Shown here: piece by piece, positions 16,949-26,221 of the stretch
Layout: each line of letters begins with the position of its first letter
Position numbering within the stretch: position 1 is the first letter of the stretch
Assembly: GCA_036011305.1 (NCBI GenBank)
Contig: DASCNA010000122.1
Location: forward strand, 1-50,262
Length of the DNA: 50,262 nt
Direction: 5' to 3'
From: DASCNA01 sp036011305
Lineage (GTDB): Bacteria; Verrucomicrobiota; Lentisphaeria; Victivallales; GWF2-38-69
Notes under the pieces: generated by a model
Seen by the model: only the letters and a program-made list of their open reading frames with translations
Told to the model about the DNA's origin: nothing
The model's database searches: none
Position numbers and translations under genes: made by a program

Positions 16949-17743
16949 TTAGTTTTCCTCTTTCTGAATTTCTAGATTATTAAGGATATCTCTTTGTGTT
17001 TTTACAGCCTGATGCATTATAGAGTCGTTAAAATCTTTATCAAATAATCTACTGGCTGTACATGGATAACAGCTTAATGATTTTTCAATCACAAATTTAA
17101 GATTATCATCAAAATCTGCTCTAAGGAGGCAGCTTGCAGTATAGTAAGTGGCACCGCAGGGAGCACTAGTGATAACTTTTAAATTAGAAATATTTTTATC
17201 ATAATTGTTGAATTTTATTTCCGGTTTTCCTATTTTGAATTTATGTTGAAACTTTAATAAACGACCTCCTTGAGGTGATAATGTACAAAATGGTTTAGGG
17301 AAATCTATTTCTATATTATGTTTATTACATATTTCAGAAATTTTTCTTTTCCCGTAAGGAGATATCCATTTACCATCTTCTATCGGGATAATTACTCCTT
17401 TCGAGAGTGGAAACTTATTAATAAATGAAATTAGAATTTCTTCATTCACTGAAATCGCTAAGAGAATGTCATGATCAGGGATGCTATCAGGTAAAAATTC
17501 TTCAGGTTCTTCCAATATACATGGAAGAACTGAAGGAAATCCAATAATTCCGGAAATGTTTTCTGAAAAATCTAAATCATATTTTTTACGACAGTTAATA
17601 CATTCATCATTGCAGGAATTACAGAAATTCTCACGATTGGTTAAATGACCAAGTAATCTATTCACATATTCAGTATCCATACATACTGAATATGCATCTT
17701 TTTTGGTATCAGTTTTAATACTTTTCAGGACTAAAATTTTCAA
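16949..17743 (-). CDS. DUF166-type protein of unknown function
   Basis: A 264-residue protein, TTG start at 17743 with GGTAGGT just upstream and no better ATG. It has an N-terminal cysteine cluster (CNSCNDECINCRKK, about 42-55), a conserved IGFPSVLP, and a C-terminal TSAPCGATYYTASCL with a later SCYPCTASR. These fit my memory of the DUF166 family, found in methanogens and some anaerobic bacteria and sometimes mislabelled thymidylate synthase. The cysteines suggest an iron-sulfur or zinc site. It sits between acsE (164-base gap, so possibly its own promoter) and the core-MetE gene (two bases), suggesting a shared task in methyl transfer or methionine synthesis. That role is inferred only from position. 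Confidence 0.6.
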   Translation of the reverse strand: MKILVLKSIKTDTKKDAYSVCMDTEYVNRLLGHLTNRENFCNSCNDECINCRKKYDLDFSENISGIIGFPSVLPCILEEPEEFLPDSIPDHDILLAISVNEEILISFINKFPLSKGVIIPIEDGKWISPYGKRKISEICNKHNIEIDFPKPFCTLSPQGGRLLKFQHKFKIGKPEIKFNNYDKNISNLKVITSAPCGATYYTASCLLRADFDDNLKFVIEKSLSCYPCTASRLFDKDFNDSIMHQAVKTQRDILNNLEIQKEEN

Positions 17744-17907
17744 AATACCTACCTTTAAAATGCAAAATACTATTAAAATATATCGAATGTAACTATTTAC
17801 TTATTGACAGAGAACAAAAGAAAACACGAAATTATGATCTCATGAAAAAATTTACTTATCATCAAATCATTGAATTATTCTTATTCCTATGTCAGCAATT
17901 CAAATAT

Positions 17908-18690
17908 CTATTTCCTGAATGCTTCTATATATGAATCCGCATATATTGATCTGTTCATTACTAATTCTGCTGTCAAAATGGAATTTACTAACTCACGGTC
18001 CATTACATCAAGAATAACAGCATCAAGTCCGTTTGCTATCAGCATAGTGGCGAATGTGCGGTTGATTAATTTTTTCTTTGTTGTGCCTATAGATATATTG
18101 CTGAGTCCGCACACTATATGGCACGGAGGGTTTGAAAACAATTGAAACTGTGAAGCAGCTTTTAAAATTTCACTTGACTGTTCCTGCATAAATTTTAGAG
18201 GCATAACAATTGGGTCTAGAAATAGTTGCTCAGGAGAAATTCCATATTCCATTATTTTAGCAAAAATTAAACCTGCATTCTCAACACGTTTATCTGCATT
18301 TTTAGGACTTCCTCCTTCATCCATTGCAAGAGCTATTACTGAAGCACCGCTATCTGCAACAAGTGGAAAAATTGCATCCATTTTTTCATCAACAGCAGTC
18401 ACTGAATTGATTAGAGGCGGTTTTTTACATACCGGAATCGCTTCTTTCAGCATAGTAACTTTGTTATTATCTATTGATATCGGAACATCTGTTACTTCTT
18501 GTACCATTTCTATCATCCAGCACAAATCTTCGGGTTTGTTTGAAGCTGTACCTAAATTTACATCAATATAATCTGCCTTTGCGTCAGCTTGTTTTTTTGC
18601 CCATTCTTTAATTACATCGCCATTTTTATTAACAATTGCTTCCTTAATATCTTTGAAGCCGGCATTTACTCTTTCTCCAATTAAAATCAT
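17908..18690 (-). CDS. acsE: Methyl-THF:corrinoid iron-sulfur protein methyltransferase
   Basis: A 260-residue protein, the usual AcsE length. It has GERVNAGF at the N-terminus, YIDVNLGT, PISIDNN, LDPIVMPL and CGLSNISIG, which carry the pterin-contacting Asp/Asn residues known from Moorella MeTr. It transfers the methyl group of methyl-THF to the cobalt of AcsCD. The gene follows acsD by ten bases. A second, more divergent family member lies at 371-1237. Confidence 0.94.
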   Translation of the reverse strand: MILIGERVNAGFKDIKEAIVNKNGDVIKEWAKKQADAKADYIDVNLGTASNKPEDLCWMIEMVQEVTDVPISIDNNKVTMLKEAIPVCKKPPLINSVTAVDEKMDAIFPLVADSGASVIALAMDEGGSPKNADKRVENAGLIFAKIMEYGISPEQLFLDPIVMPLKFMQEQSSEILKAASQFQLFSNPPCHIVCGLSNISIGTTKKKLINRTFATMLIANGLDAVILDVMDRELVNSILTAELVMNRSIYADSYIEAFRK

Positions 18691-18700
18691 GATAAAATCC

Positions 18701-19657
18701 TTATGAAAGTTTTTTAATAGTCTTCTGAATAGTATTAATCGCTACGGGGTGTGCCATCACTAAAATATCAGCTCCTGCCTGCAAATAATCACTTGCGCAT
18801 ACAGCCTCCCACATCTGACCTCTTTTGTCTGGGGAGCCCCAGCCTGGGAGAGCTTCCTCATCCGCAACAGCTTCCTTAACTCTATAAGTTTCTCCGGCTA
18901 TATCACAGATTTGCGGTGCAGCCATGAGCTTATCTCCTTTTAGTCCTGTTGTTCTGGCTCTTTCCAGAATTGTATATACATAGTCCATGCCGTATCCCAG
19001 AGCTGCAGTGGTCTGATACATAACAACATCTTTTAAGTCAAAACCGGAATCCTGAAGCAAAATATTAACTTGTTTCCCAATATTTATATCAACAGGAGCT
19101 TCTGAAATTATTTTATGTTTATCAGCTTTGCATATCGCAACTATTGTTCTGTAGTTTGACTCTTTTGCTGATCCTATCAGACAGTTTTCACCTCGAGCGG
19201 CCTGTGAGCATTCAGGTAGAATCAAATTATCTTTTTCTTCATTTTCACATCCCCAGATAATCAGAGGAACATCTACAGCTTTAAGTATATCCTGAACCAC
19301 TTTTGCGCAATCTGCCGGAGAGGCATCTTTAATTATAGGATCAGCTCCGAGAAGTTTAAGACTTATTAAATCTACTCCGAATTCCTGTACTGCTTTTTGT
19401 GCCCATTCTACTGGGGAATTAATTTCTTTTCCAATTGCTTTTTTTAAGAAGTCCGGCCAGTCTGGTACTACGTCAGCTACATAACCGGCAATTACAGGTT
19501 TGTTTGGAATTTTTCCTTCAAAAGTCATAAAAGGAAGAGTAGTTTCACCTCCGACAGTAATTGTTTTACCCCGAGTACCACCCTGTTCCTTTGTGGCTCC
19601 AATTGTAACTTCATTAATTTTACTTGTCCATTTTTCTTTTAAATCAGGTATTTCCAT
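18701..19657 (-). CDS. acsD: Corrinoid iron-sulfur protein, small subunit
   Basis: A 318-residue TIM-barrel protein with the AcsD/CdhD pattern: GGETTLPFMTFEG, PVIAGYVADVVPDWP, DLISLKLLGADP, WGCENEEKDN, YQTTAALGYGMDY and MAHPVAI. It pairs with AcsC to hold the corrinoid that carries the methyl group from AcsE to acetyl-CoA synthase. It lies between acsF and acsE with short gaps (about ten bases each), consistent with co-transcription. Full length. Confidence 0.94.
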   Translation of the reverse strand: MEIPDLKEKWTSKINEVTIGATKEQGGTRGKTITVGGETTLPFMTFEGKIPNKPVIAGYVADVVPDWPDFLKKAIGKEINSPVEWAQKAVQEFGVDLISLKLLGADPIIKDASPADCAKVVQDILKAVDVPLIIWGCENEEKDNLILPECSQAARGENCLIGSAKESNYRTIVAICKADKHKIISEAPVDINIGKQVNILLQDSGFDLKDVVMYQTTAALGYGMDYVYTILERARTTGLKGDKLMAAPQICDIAGETYRVKEAVADEEALPGWGSPDKRGQMWEAVCASDYLQAGADILVMAHPVAINTIQKTIKKLS

Positions 19658-19666
19658 TGGAGACCT

Positions 19667-20416
19667 CTATTCTATTCTATTTATTATTAATTTTATGCAA
19701 TTATTAATTTCTGGATTGCTAATATCACCTATAGATTTTCCATCGTATGCTATAGTCCTGATAGTTTCATCTACCGGTATATCACAGAGGTATTCTACTT
19801 TTAAATCTGCAATGAGCCTCTGTATTTTTTCTTTATTCCTTTCATCTATCGCATTTGTAATTATGTAGTTTTTCTTGATATTGCTTTTTACACTGTTAGT
19901 AATTTTAATTACTTTCTCTGCTGTTCTTAAGGAAACTGGGTTATCATTAACGACAATTATGAGTGCATCAATATCAGATGTAGTTCTTCTGCTGATATGT
20001 TCTAGACCGGCTTCATTGTCAATAACTGTCCATGGGTAGCTCGGCATGAGATCATCACAGAATTTTTTGATGAGATTGTTCAAATAGCAATAACAACCTG
20101 CACCTTCACCTCTGCCCATAGCTACGAGATCAAGGTCCTTATATTCTTCTATAATCTGATGCAGCCCTGATTCAACATAATTGGCTTTAGACATCCCGGC
20201 AGGAAAATTCTTTATATCTTTTAAAACCTGTTCACGTAAATCTCCAATAGTATGTTCAGGTTCAATACCAAGGAGAATGCTCAGATTGGTGTCAGGATCA
20301 GCATCAATTGCCAAAACAGGTCCCATTCCATTTTTACGTAAATATGATATAATCATTGCGGCAATAGTGGATTTTCCTGTTCCGCCTTTGCCTGCTATTG
20401 CAATACTCTTACCCAT
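19667..20416 (-). CDS. acsF: CooC/AcsF-type nickel-insertion ATPase
   Basis: A 249-residue MinD-like ATPase with the deviant Walker A GKGGTGKSTIAA at the N-terminus, AIDADPDTNLS, a CxC motif in GAGCYCYLNN (the metal-binding signature of CooC proteins), VIDNEAGLEHISRR and VVNDNPVSLRTA. It should use ATP to load nickel into acetyl-CoA synthase or CO dehydrogenase. It sits between acsV and acsD. A second family member is at 31909-32667 beside cooS, so each nickel enzyme may have its own maturation factor; that assignment rests on position. Confidence 0.85.
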   Translation of the reverse strand: MGKSIAIAGKGGTGKSTIAAMIISYLRKNGMGPVLAIDADPDTNLSILLGIEPEHTIGDLREQVLKDIKNFPAGMSKANYVESGLHQIIEEYKDLDLVAMGRGEGAGCYCYLNNLIKKFCDDLMPSYPWTVIDNEAGLEHISRRTTSDIDALIIVVNDNPVSLRTAEKVIKITNSVKSNIKKNYIITNAIDERNKEKIQRLIADLKVEYLCDIPVDETIRTIAYDGKSIGDISNPEINNCIKLIINRIE

Positions 20417-20543
20417 AACTATTTTATCCTTCCAGAATTAAACTCTAAATTTTAAAAAACAAATCCGAGTTATTAATTAATAAATTATTAACTTATAAAA
20501 TCAGAAATAAAAAAACAAATTTTAAATTGGAGATTTCATCTTA

Positions 20544-22418
20544 TCAGACAAAGTCTTCAATATCCGTGTGCGGAAGAAACATTGCTTTAGTAAATTCATC
20601 GATATAATCATCCGCTCCAAGTAAATCGTAATATGTTGTATCTTTTCGAATTTCAGCAATTTTATAAAATGCTTCAATATAAAATGCTACTATTTTAGCT
20701 CCTTCAATTGATGTATTTCCTGCATATTTAATTTTCTCACGTCCCACATTTGGTAACAGTCCAATTGATATGGCATTGTCAATGTTTATATAATTTCCAA
20801 AACCTCCGGCGATATAAAAATGGCCTATATCTGAAAACTTGAGGCTCAGGCGGCTTAATAATATTTTCATTGCCGAAAAAACCGCCGCCTTAGCGGTAAT
20901 AATATTTTCGATGTCAAGTTCAGAAATAAAAATAGAAGTTTTGATGTTTTTTTGTGATTTATCTACAAGAATGAACTCTTTTATGCCATTTTTATTAATT
21001 TTAATATTTGAATCTTTGGCTATAATTTTACCTGAACGGTCAATAATCTTTTGCTTTAAAAGAACACTTATCAAATCTATGATTCCTGAGCCGCAAATTC
21101 CAATTGGAGGTTTATCGCCTATTGTTGTAAACTGTATTTTTGCGTTTTTAACATAAACACTATCGATAGCCCCGGATTCTGCTCTCATACCACATTCAAC
21201 ACTTGCCCCTTCTAGGGCAGGACCTGTAGAAGCGGAACAGGCAATCAGCCAATCTTTATTTCCTATAACAATTTCACCGTTTGTTCCTATATCAACGAAT
21301 AAAGAAATTTCTTCTTTTTCGTGAATTTCGGTAGCTAGAATACCTGCTGTTATGTCACTCCCGACCCAACCGCTTATTCCTGGTAACGAATAAAGAAGAC
21401 TCCTTGGATTTACTTTGATGCCTACTTCTGCAGCCCTAAGTGGAGGAGGTTCTACTGAGCTTGGGATATAAGGCTTCCTCCTAATGTTTTCTGTAGGAAG
21501 GCCTAATAAAAAATGACTCATAATAGTATTGCCGGAACAGATAACAGCAGTAATATCTTTTGGATTTACATTATTGTTTTTAGTTAATCTACCAATTAGG
21601 TTATTCAAATCTTCAATAATGTGCTGCTGCAGTTTTATCTCACCGTTTCGTTCTGCCGCCATTATCCTGGCTGTTACATCTCTTCCAAAAATTCCCTGAG
21701 AATTGAAACATGCTTCAGCATCTATAGTTTTATGAATACCTACAGATATCAAATGTGCAACAATTGTTGTAGTTCCAATATCAAATGCAATCATATAATT
21801 CTTTTTACTGGTATCTCCTCCCTCAATATTCATGATTTCAGCTATATCTCTTCGGATGCCTACAGTTGCTGTAAAACAGAAATCATTTTTCCTCAGTATT
21901 TCAGGAAGAATTTTTATGATTTTTAACCCCATCTGCATTGATTCTACGTTTAGAGTTTTTTTGATTTTTTCGCATACTCTTTGGTGATCTGCTGTATTAT
22001 CAATTAATGTCGGTTTGTCAAGTTTAAGGTAAACTTTAATGACTAAAGGTGAAAGTGTATATTTTTTTTTGAGTAGTTCTGGTTTGTAATCAGCAAAACG
22101 TTTGGCATCCTTATCACTTTCAAATTTTTCTTTTGCCAATGTCGTCTCTGGTATCTCTACAATAAGATCACTTTCAACATGAACCATACATGCGAGTGCA
22201 TAGCCCTTTTTAATTTCTTCTCTGGTGAGTTTTGGAGAGACATCTCCTGAAATCTCCCCTTTGAGAATAATCATCTTACAGCCAGCGCAAATGCCATCGC
22301 CACCACATAAATTGTTGATGGCTATGGAGGCTTTTAGTGTAGCCTCCAGAAGTGATGTGCCTTTATTTACTGTAACTTTTTTATTATGGGGATAAAATGT
22401 AACTGTATATTCAGTCAT
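20544..22418 (-). CDS. acsV: Reductive activator of the corrinoid protein (RACo)
   Basis: A 624-residue protein, close to the size of Carboxydothermus RACo. The N-terminal 100 residues are a plant-type [2Fe-2S] ferredoxin (NLCGGDGICAGCK, then ACMVHV). The C-terminal two thirds are the ASKHA-type ATPase with FDIGTTTIVAHLI (about 213), FVDIGTNGEIVIGN and IAGGFGNYI. It reactivates AcsCD by ATP-driven reduction of inactive Co(II) to Co(I). It lies between acsC and acsF. The 127-base gap to acsF is AT-rich with an imperfect inverted repeat and no clear gene. Confidence 0.93.
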   Translation of the reverse strand: MTEYTVTFYPHNKKVTVNKGTSLLEATLKASIAINNLCGGDGICAGCKMIILKGEISGDVSPKLTREEIKKGYALACMVHVESDLIVEIPETTLAKEKFESDKDAKRFADYKPELLKKKYTLSPLVIKVYLKLDKPTLIDNTADHQRVCEKIKKTLNVESMQMGLKIIKILPEILRKNDFCFTATVGIRRDIAEIMNIEGGDTSKKNYMIAFDIGTTTIVAHLISVGIHKTIDAEACFNSQGIFGRDVTARIMAAERNGEIKLQQHIIEDLNNLIGRLTKNNNVNPKDITAVICSGNTIMSHFLLGLPTENIRRKPYIPSSVEPPPLRAAEVGIKVNPRSLLYSLPGISGWVGSDITAGILATEIHEKEEISLFVDIGTNGEIVIGNKDWLIACSASTGPALEGASVECGMRAESGAIDSVYVKNAKIQFTTIGDKPPIGICGSGIIDLISVLLKQKIIDRSGKIIAKDSNIKINKNGIKEFILVDKSQKNIKTSIFISELDIENIITAKAAVFSAMKILLSRLSLKFSDIGHFYIAGGFGNYINIDNAISIGLLPNVGREKIKYAGNTSIEGAKIVAFYIEAFYKIAEIRKDTTYYDLLGADDYIDEFTKAMFLPHTDIEDFV

Positions 22419-22496
22419 TACTTATACTTCAACTTTTAAATACAAAATTAATGATATGTTTTCTCATCGTCAATCAGAAATCGTCAATTCTAAATA

Positions 22497-23831
22497 TTAT
22501 TTCCATATTTTATTAAGAAATGCCGGTATTTCTCTTGCTGATTCTGTGCCTATTATAACTTCTTCCCAGTCTGAAGTATCTTCTATTTCAGCTCGGTAAA
22601 TTGGTAAAAGGCCGGGTATAATTAGTTTTCTGTGTTTTACTTTGTTTGTAATATTTTGTTCGTTCATTGTTTTAACTACTTTTTCAACAGAAATTTTATC
22701 TCCTGCATATGCATTTAATACACCCAGTCCTTCAGTGTCGACAACAGAGATATACGATGCAATTTTACTTCTTTCAACTTCACCAGCCACACTGAAATAC
22801 GTTAGTGCAAAATTAGTAGTGAACATTACTGGAGAACTTTCATCAGGACTTCCTATTTCATACAGTTTTGCTTCTACAGTATTAGGTACCTGCGGATCTG
22901 TGTATATATTCTGAACTGTGGTAACAATAGGAAGAATCTGCCAGGCTTCAATGCCGTTGATTATAATAATACTTGCGTATTTAGCAGCATATATACTGGC
23001 TGTAACTGTTTCTTCTTCTGGCGTGTCTGAGTCTACTTCAACCATGGTTGGATAACCTAATGGTCTGAAGTTTTTCTTTAAAGCAGCTCTACGAACTTTA
23101 GTTAACAGTTCTAATGTATCTCTAACTTCCTTGCCGTTAAATGAAAGAATAATATTCTGAAGACCTTTATCTTTTGCCTTCTTGGTTAAATCTGCTGCTT
23201 CTTCAAGGGTATCAGCCTCAATAGATAAAGGACATTTTGATGATAAGGCTATTTCTATAAATCCATCAATATTATTTCTATCCGCTTTATAGATTAGCGG
23301 TCGCTCTGATTTTATAGCTTCGACACATGATTTCATTATATTAACGTCTTTGCCGATAAGAATAATTGGGACATCAATTTTATCTGATAGGCTTTTTACT
23401 CTTAAAGCAGGTTCATTGCAGCCTTCAATCTCCACTGCACAGAATGCGACTTTTAATTCTTCACCAACTCTTTCAAATTTACTGCTGTTGATTTTCTCTG
23501 CCATATCTAAAGCATCACTGTCAGAAAGAGAAGCCGGTATGCGTACGGCCAAACCTGCAGGATGGTGAAACTTTTCCTCATGCCTAAACATTACCGTTTC
23601 CTGGCCTATCTCAACCTGATTTACCTCAGATCCGATTTTTACCAGTTTAATTGGAGGAGTTGATGCTTCTGAAAGATCAGATTTTGCATCATCTGAAATA
23701 TGTGGACAGTCCGTGATTGCTTTTTGTTTGGCAGCAACCTGCATAGCAAACATCATACAGGTTGGGAAACCGCATTCTTTGCAATTTGTTCTCGGTAAAC
23801 TTTTATAAATGTCCATAGCTGTTAATGCCAT
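22497..23831 (-). CDS. acsC: Corrinoid iron-sulfur protein, large subunit
   Basis: A 444-residue protein. The N-terminal [4Fe-4S] motif is C17xxC20xxxxC25 with C42 following (NCKECGFPTC then DCPH), as expected for AcsC. A TIM-barrel and C-terminal corrinoid-binding region follow (GYPTMVEVDSD, IIINGIEAWQILPI, FALTYFSVAGEVERSKI, LPIYRAEIED). With AcsD it forms the methyl carrier between AcsE and AcsB. A 137-base gap with a strong hairpin separates it from acsB, which suggests separate control or processing at this point. Confidence 0.94.
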   Translation of the reverse strand: MALTAMDIYKSLPRTNCKECGFPTCMMFAMQVAAKQKAITDCPHISDDAKSDLSEASTPPIKLVKIGSEVNQVEIGQETVMFRHEEKFHHPAGLAVRIPASLSDSDALDMAEKINSSKFERVGEELKVAFCAVEIEGCNEPALRVKSLSDKIDVPIILIGKDVNIMKSCVEAIKSERPLIYKADRNNIDGFIEIALSSKCPLSIEADTLEEAADLTKKAKDKGLQNIILSFNGKEVRDTLELLTKVRRAALKKNFRPLGYPTMVEVDSDTPEEETVTASIYAAKYASIIIINGIEAWQILPIVTTVQNIYTDPQVPNTVEAKLYEIGSPDESSPVMFTTNFALTYFSVAGEVERSKIASYISVVDTEGLGVLNAYAGDKISVEKVVKTMNEQNITNKVKHRKLIIPGLLPIYRAEIEDTSDWEEVIIGTESAREIPAFLNKIWK

Positions 23832-23881
23832 AAAAAACTCCTAATTTTGAAATATTATTTGCAACTATACTAATATTTAAA

Positions 23882-23935
23882 TTTTTTGCGAATTCTAATT
23901 TTTTAATCTTAAAATAAATTAGAATTCGCAAAAAA
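23882..23935. repeat. 20-bp perfect inverted repeat between acsB and acsC
   Basis: The left arm 23882-23901 (TTTTTTGCGAATTCTAATTT) pairs perfectly with the right arm 23916-23935 across a 14-base loop. On the acs transcript the 5' arm is U-rich and the 3' arm ends in A, so there is no U tract after the stem and it is not a textbook intrinsic terminator in either direction. It could be an RNA processing or stabilising stem that changes the AcsB:AcsC ratio, or a protein-binding site. The core TTAGAATTC is shared with palindromes at 11569-11582 and 47561-47572. Confidence 0.75.
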
Positions 23936-23968
23936 AACTATCTTTGATATTCTTATCTCATATTTGTT

Positions 23969-26185
23969 TTAGAACAGCGATTCCATTGTCAGGGCAGGAT
24001 GATTAACATTTTGTAGAAATTCTAAAAGTTTATCTACTTCTACAGCATCTTCTTCCGTTGCAATCTTATCCAATAAGTCGGTATTCCCCTGTTTCTCCAG
24101 AAGAGGTTTTAATCTATCTGAAACCTCATCTTTCAGATCTTTTGACATCCAGACAATTCTCAGTTGTCCTCCTTCAGCAGATAAAAATTTGGGACTACTG
24201 ATATAGATCCTTCCTATCCCTGTGAACCCTGGTGTTTGGTTCCCACCGCCTACCTGGCCAGCAAGTGTGGAGAACGGCATACCCAGTGGTGTTAAACCCG
24301 GATAGTCTCTATCAACGACCATTATGCCGTTGGCTTCAGGGACAATTGCTGCAATACATTCGAAACAGCCACATGAAGTCATAGGATTATCCATAATGGA
24401 GTATGCATTAAATATTTTTAAATTGCCGTTTGATTTTACATCAATATAATCATTTATATTTTTCCACTGTCCCTTGACTGGATCAATGACTTCACCTTTT
24501 TTAACAGGTTCATTAGGGCCGTGTTTATCAATTCGATATGAAGCTTTGCAGTCAAGCCATGTGTATGCGCCACACAAACCCAGTCTTTGAGGTGTAACTA
24601 TACAGACGTGATTAGGGGCATACGATTGACAAAGGACACATGAATAGAAGTCATCCACGTCTTCATCTGTCATTCCACCTATTTTATCATCTCTTACATT
24701 ATATACAGCTTTGGCTTCTTTTAGTAATTCACCTACTTTTGTTTCATCTGTATAGATCTTAACCTGGATTCTATCGACTATCTTGGAAAAATCATCATGT
24801 ATTTTAGCAAGTAGAATTTCGCCGATATCTTTTATTCTGAAACCTTTACTATGCGAATTTTTACTGATTCTCACCCATATAATAGATCTTTGACCCATAT
24901 GGAATATTCCGTTGGCACAGGAAATATATTCGTGTATTCTTCTTTCCAGTACTGATTCAAAGTCTTCCTGGAAATCGCGTCCAGCTACTTCTGCGACTAT
25001 TCCAAGTGGATATGCTTCTCCTTCTGTCATATCCTCAATTTCAGGTCCGATTACTTCGATACTTCCGTCTTCGACTTCTTTCAAAGGTTTCATTTGTAAT
25101 AGTTCGAAGCCATCTTTATATTTTCCACCAAACTGTACATACATATCTTCTTTTCTTACACGTTCTCCTTCGAAGCCGGCGCCGTAAGGAACAGGGATCG
25201 GAACTTTTTCCAGTTTTATTGTTAGACCGCGCAATTCAATGGCACGATTTATAATATCGTCCATCTTAATCCCTGATATTACATGTTCATATGTACAAAT
25301 CCCTGTAGGAAGAATTTCAGGTATTTTAACATCGGCTATTACAGGAAAACCAAAATTGATTGCCCCGGCTGCAGTTGCATATTTTTCATCAGTTATTAAT
25401 TGTTTTTTACTAACATCAGAATCAGTACCAAGAGCCATTACAAAAGCGAATACTCTCTCTGTATTATACTTTAGAATTGCCCGAGCGGCCTTTATATCTC
25501 CAGGTTCAATTCCTCCAAAGGTCATTGCGGATCTTGCTGCAAAATTAAGAGCATGAACAGCGGCAGTTATATCCTTACCATAGGGGACAATAAAGTTATC
25601 CCAGTTCATTTCTATTCCTTCTTCATCTAATTGTTCCGCTAATGCCCTCCCGTTACTGTGGCCTGCTGAAAAGACAAGAATGCTTCTTTCCTGAAGGCCG
25701 CGAATAAGTTTTACAGCTTTTTCATTTGTATCTGCTGCACCTACAATTGCTGCAAAACCTGGCATTCTACCGTCAACCAGCTTTATTCCCTGCATTCTGA
25801 GAATATTATCTCCGGTAAAACCAAGCCAGATACCATTATCAGGTTTTGGACCCATTACATATTTTAATGATTCTATAATTTCTTCAGCCAGCAGCGCAGC
25901 TACGCCTGAATCAAGAGTATTACCTAAATAAGGGAGCCATATTTTATCGGTAGGGATATCAGCCAACAGCTTTTTTGCTTCCTGAAGTGATTCTTCAAGA
26001 TCTCCCAGTGTTTGTACTTTCTGGCCCAGAAACAGTAACATAATAGGTAAATAATATGCAGTGCCAGGATAAGCGACAGTGGCATCCTTACCTTTTGCTT
26101 TTATTGCTTTTTGAAGTGATTTTTCAGCTTGATCTACAAGTGTATGTGCGCCTCTTATAGCCGCTGTAGCAATTATCTTTGACAT
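23969..26185 (-). CDS. acsB: Acetyl-CoA synthase, catalytic subunit
   Basis: A 738-residue protein, the size of bacterial AcsB. It keeps the N-terminal CODH-contact domain that archaeal CdhC lacks. The A-cluster ligands are visible: CVLCQSYAPNHVC with the following CGAYTWLDC (about 510-535) and SCGCFEC (about 600-606), ahead of the typical LAGQVGGGNQTPGFTGIG. It joins CO from CooS, the methyl group from AcsCD and CoA into acetyl-CoA at a nickel-iron-sulfur site. It follows the truncated NuoG gene by about 36 bases. No anomaly in the reading frame. Confidence 0.96.
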   Translation of the reverse strand: MSKIIATAAIRGAHTLVDQAEKSLQKAIKAKGKDATVAYPGTAYYLPIMLLFLGQKVQTLGDLEESLQEAKKLLADIPTDKIWLPYLGNTLDSGVAALLAEEIIESLKYVMGPKPDNGIWLGFTGDNILRMQGIKLVDGRMPGFAAIVGAADTNEKAVKLIRGLQERSILVFSAGHSNGRALAEQLDEEGIEMNWDNFIVPYGKDITAAVHALNFAARSAMTFGGIEPGDIKAARAILKYNTERVFAFVMALGTDSDVSKKQLITDEKYATAAGAINFGFPVIADVKIPEILPTGICTYEHVISGIKMDDIINRAIELRGLTIKLEKVPIPVPYGAGFEGERVRKEDMYVQFGGKYKDGFELLQMKPLKEVEDGSIEVIGPEIEDMTEGEAYPLGIVAEVAGRDFQEDFESVLERRIHEYISCANGIFHMGQRSIIWVRISKNSHSKGFRIKDIGEILLAKIHDDFSKIVDRIQVKIYTDETKVGELLKEAKAVYNVRDDKIGGMTDEDVDDFYSCVLCQSYAPNHVCIVTPQRLGLCGAYTWLDCKASYRIDKHGPNEPVKKGEVIDPVKGQWKNINDYIDVKSNGNLKIFNAYSIMDNPMTSCGCFECIAAIVPEANGIMVVDRDYPGLTPLGMPFSTLAGQVGGGNQTPGFTGIGRIYISSPKFLSAEGGQLRIVWMSKDLKDEVSDRLKPLLEKQGNTDLLDKIATEEDAVEVDKLLEFLQNVNHPALTMESLF

Positions 26186-26221
26186 AGCATTCCCTTTCTA
26201 AAAATAAGCACAAATGCTTTT

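Noticed and set aside
23882..23935. Standard intrinsic terminator after acsB
   Set aside because: The stem is flanked by U on its 5' side and A on its 3' side of the acs transcript; no U tract follows in either direction.
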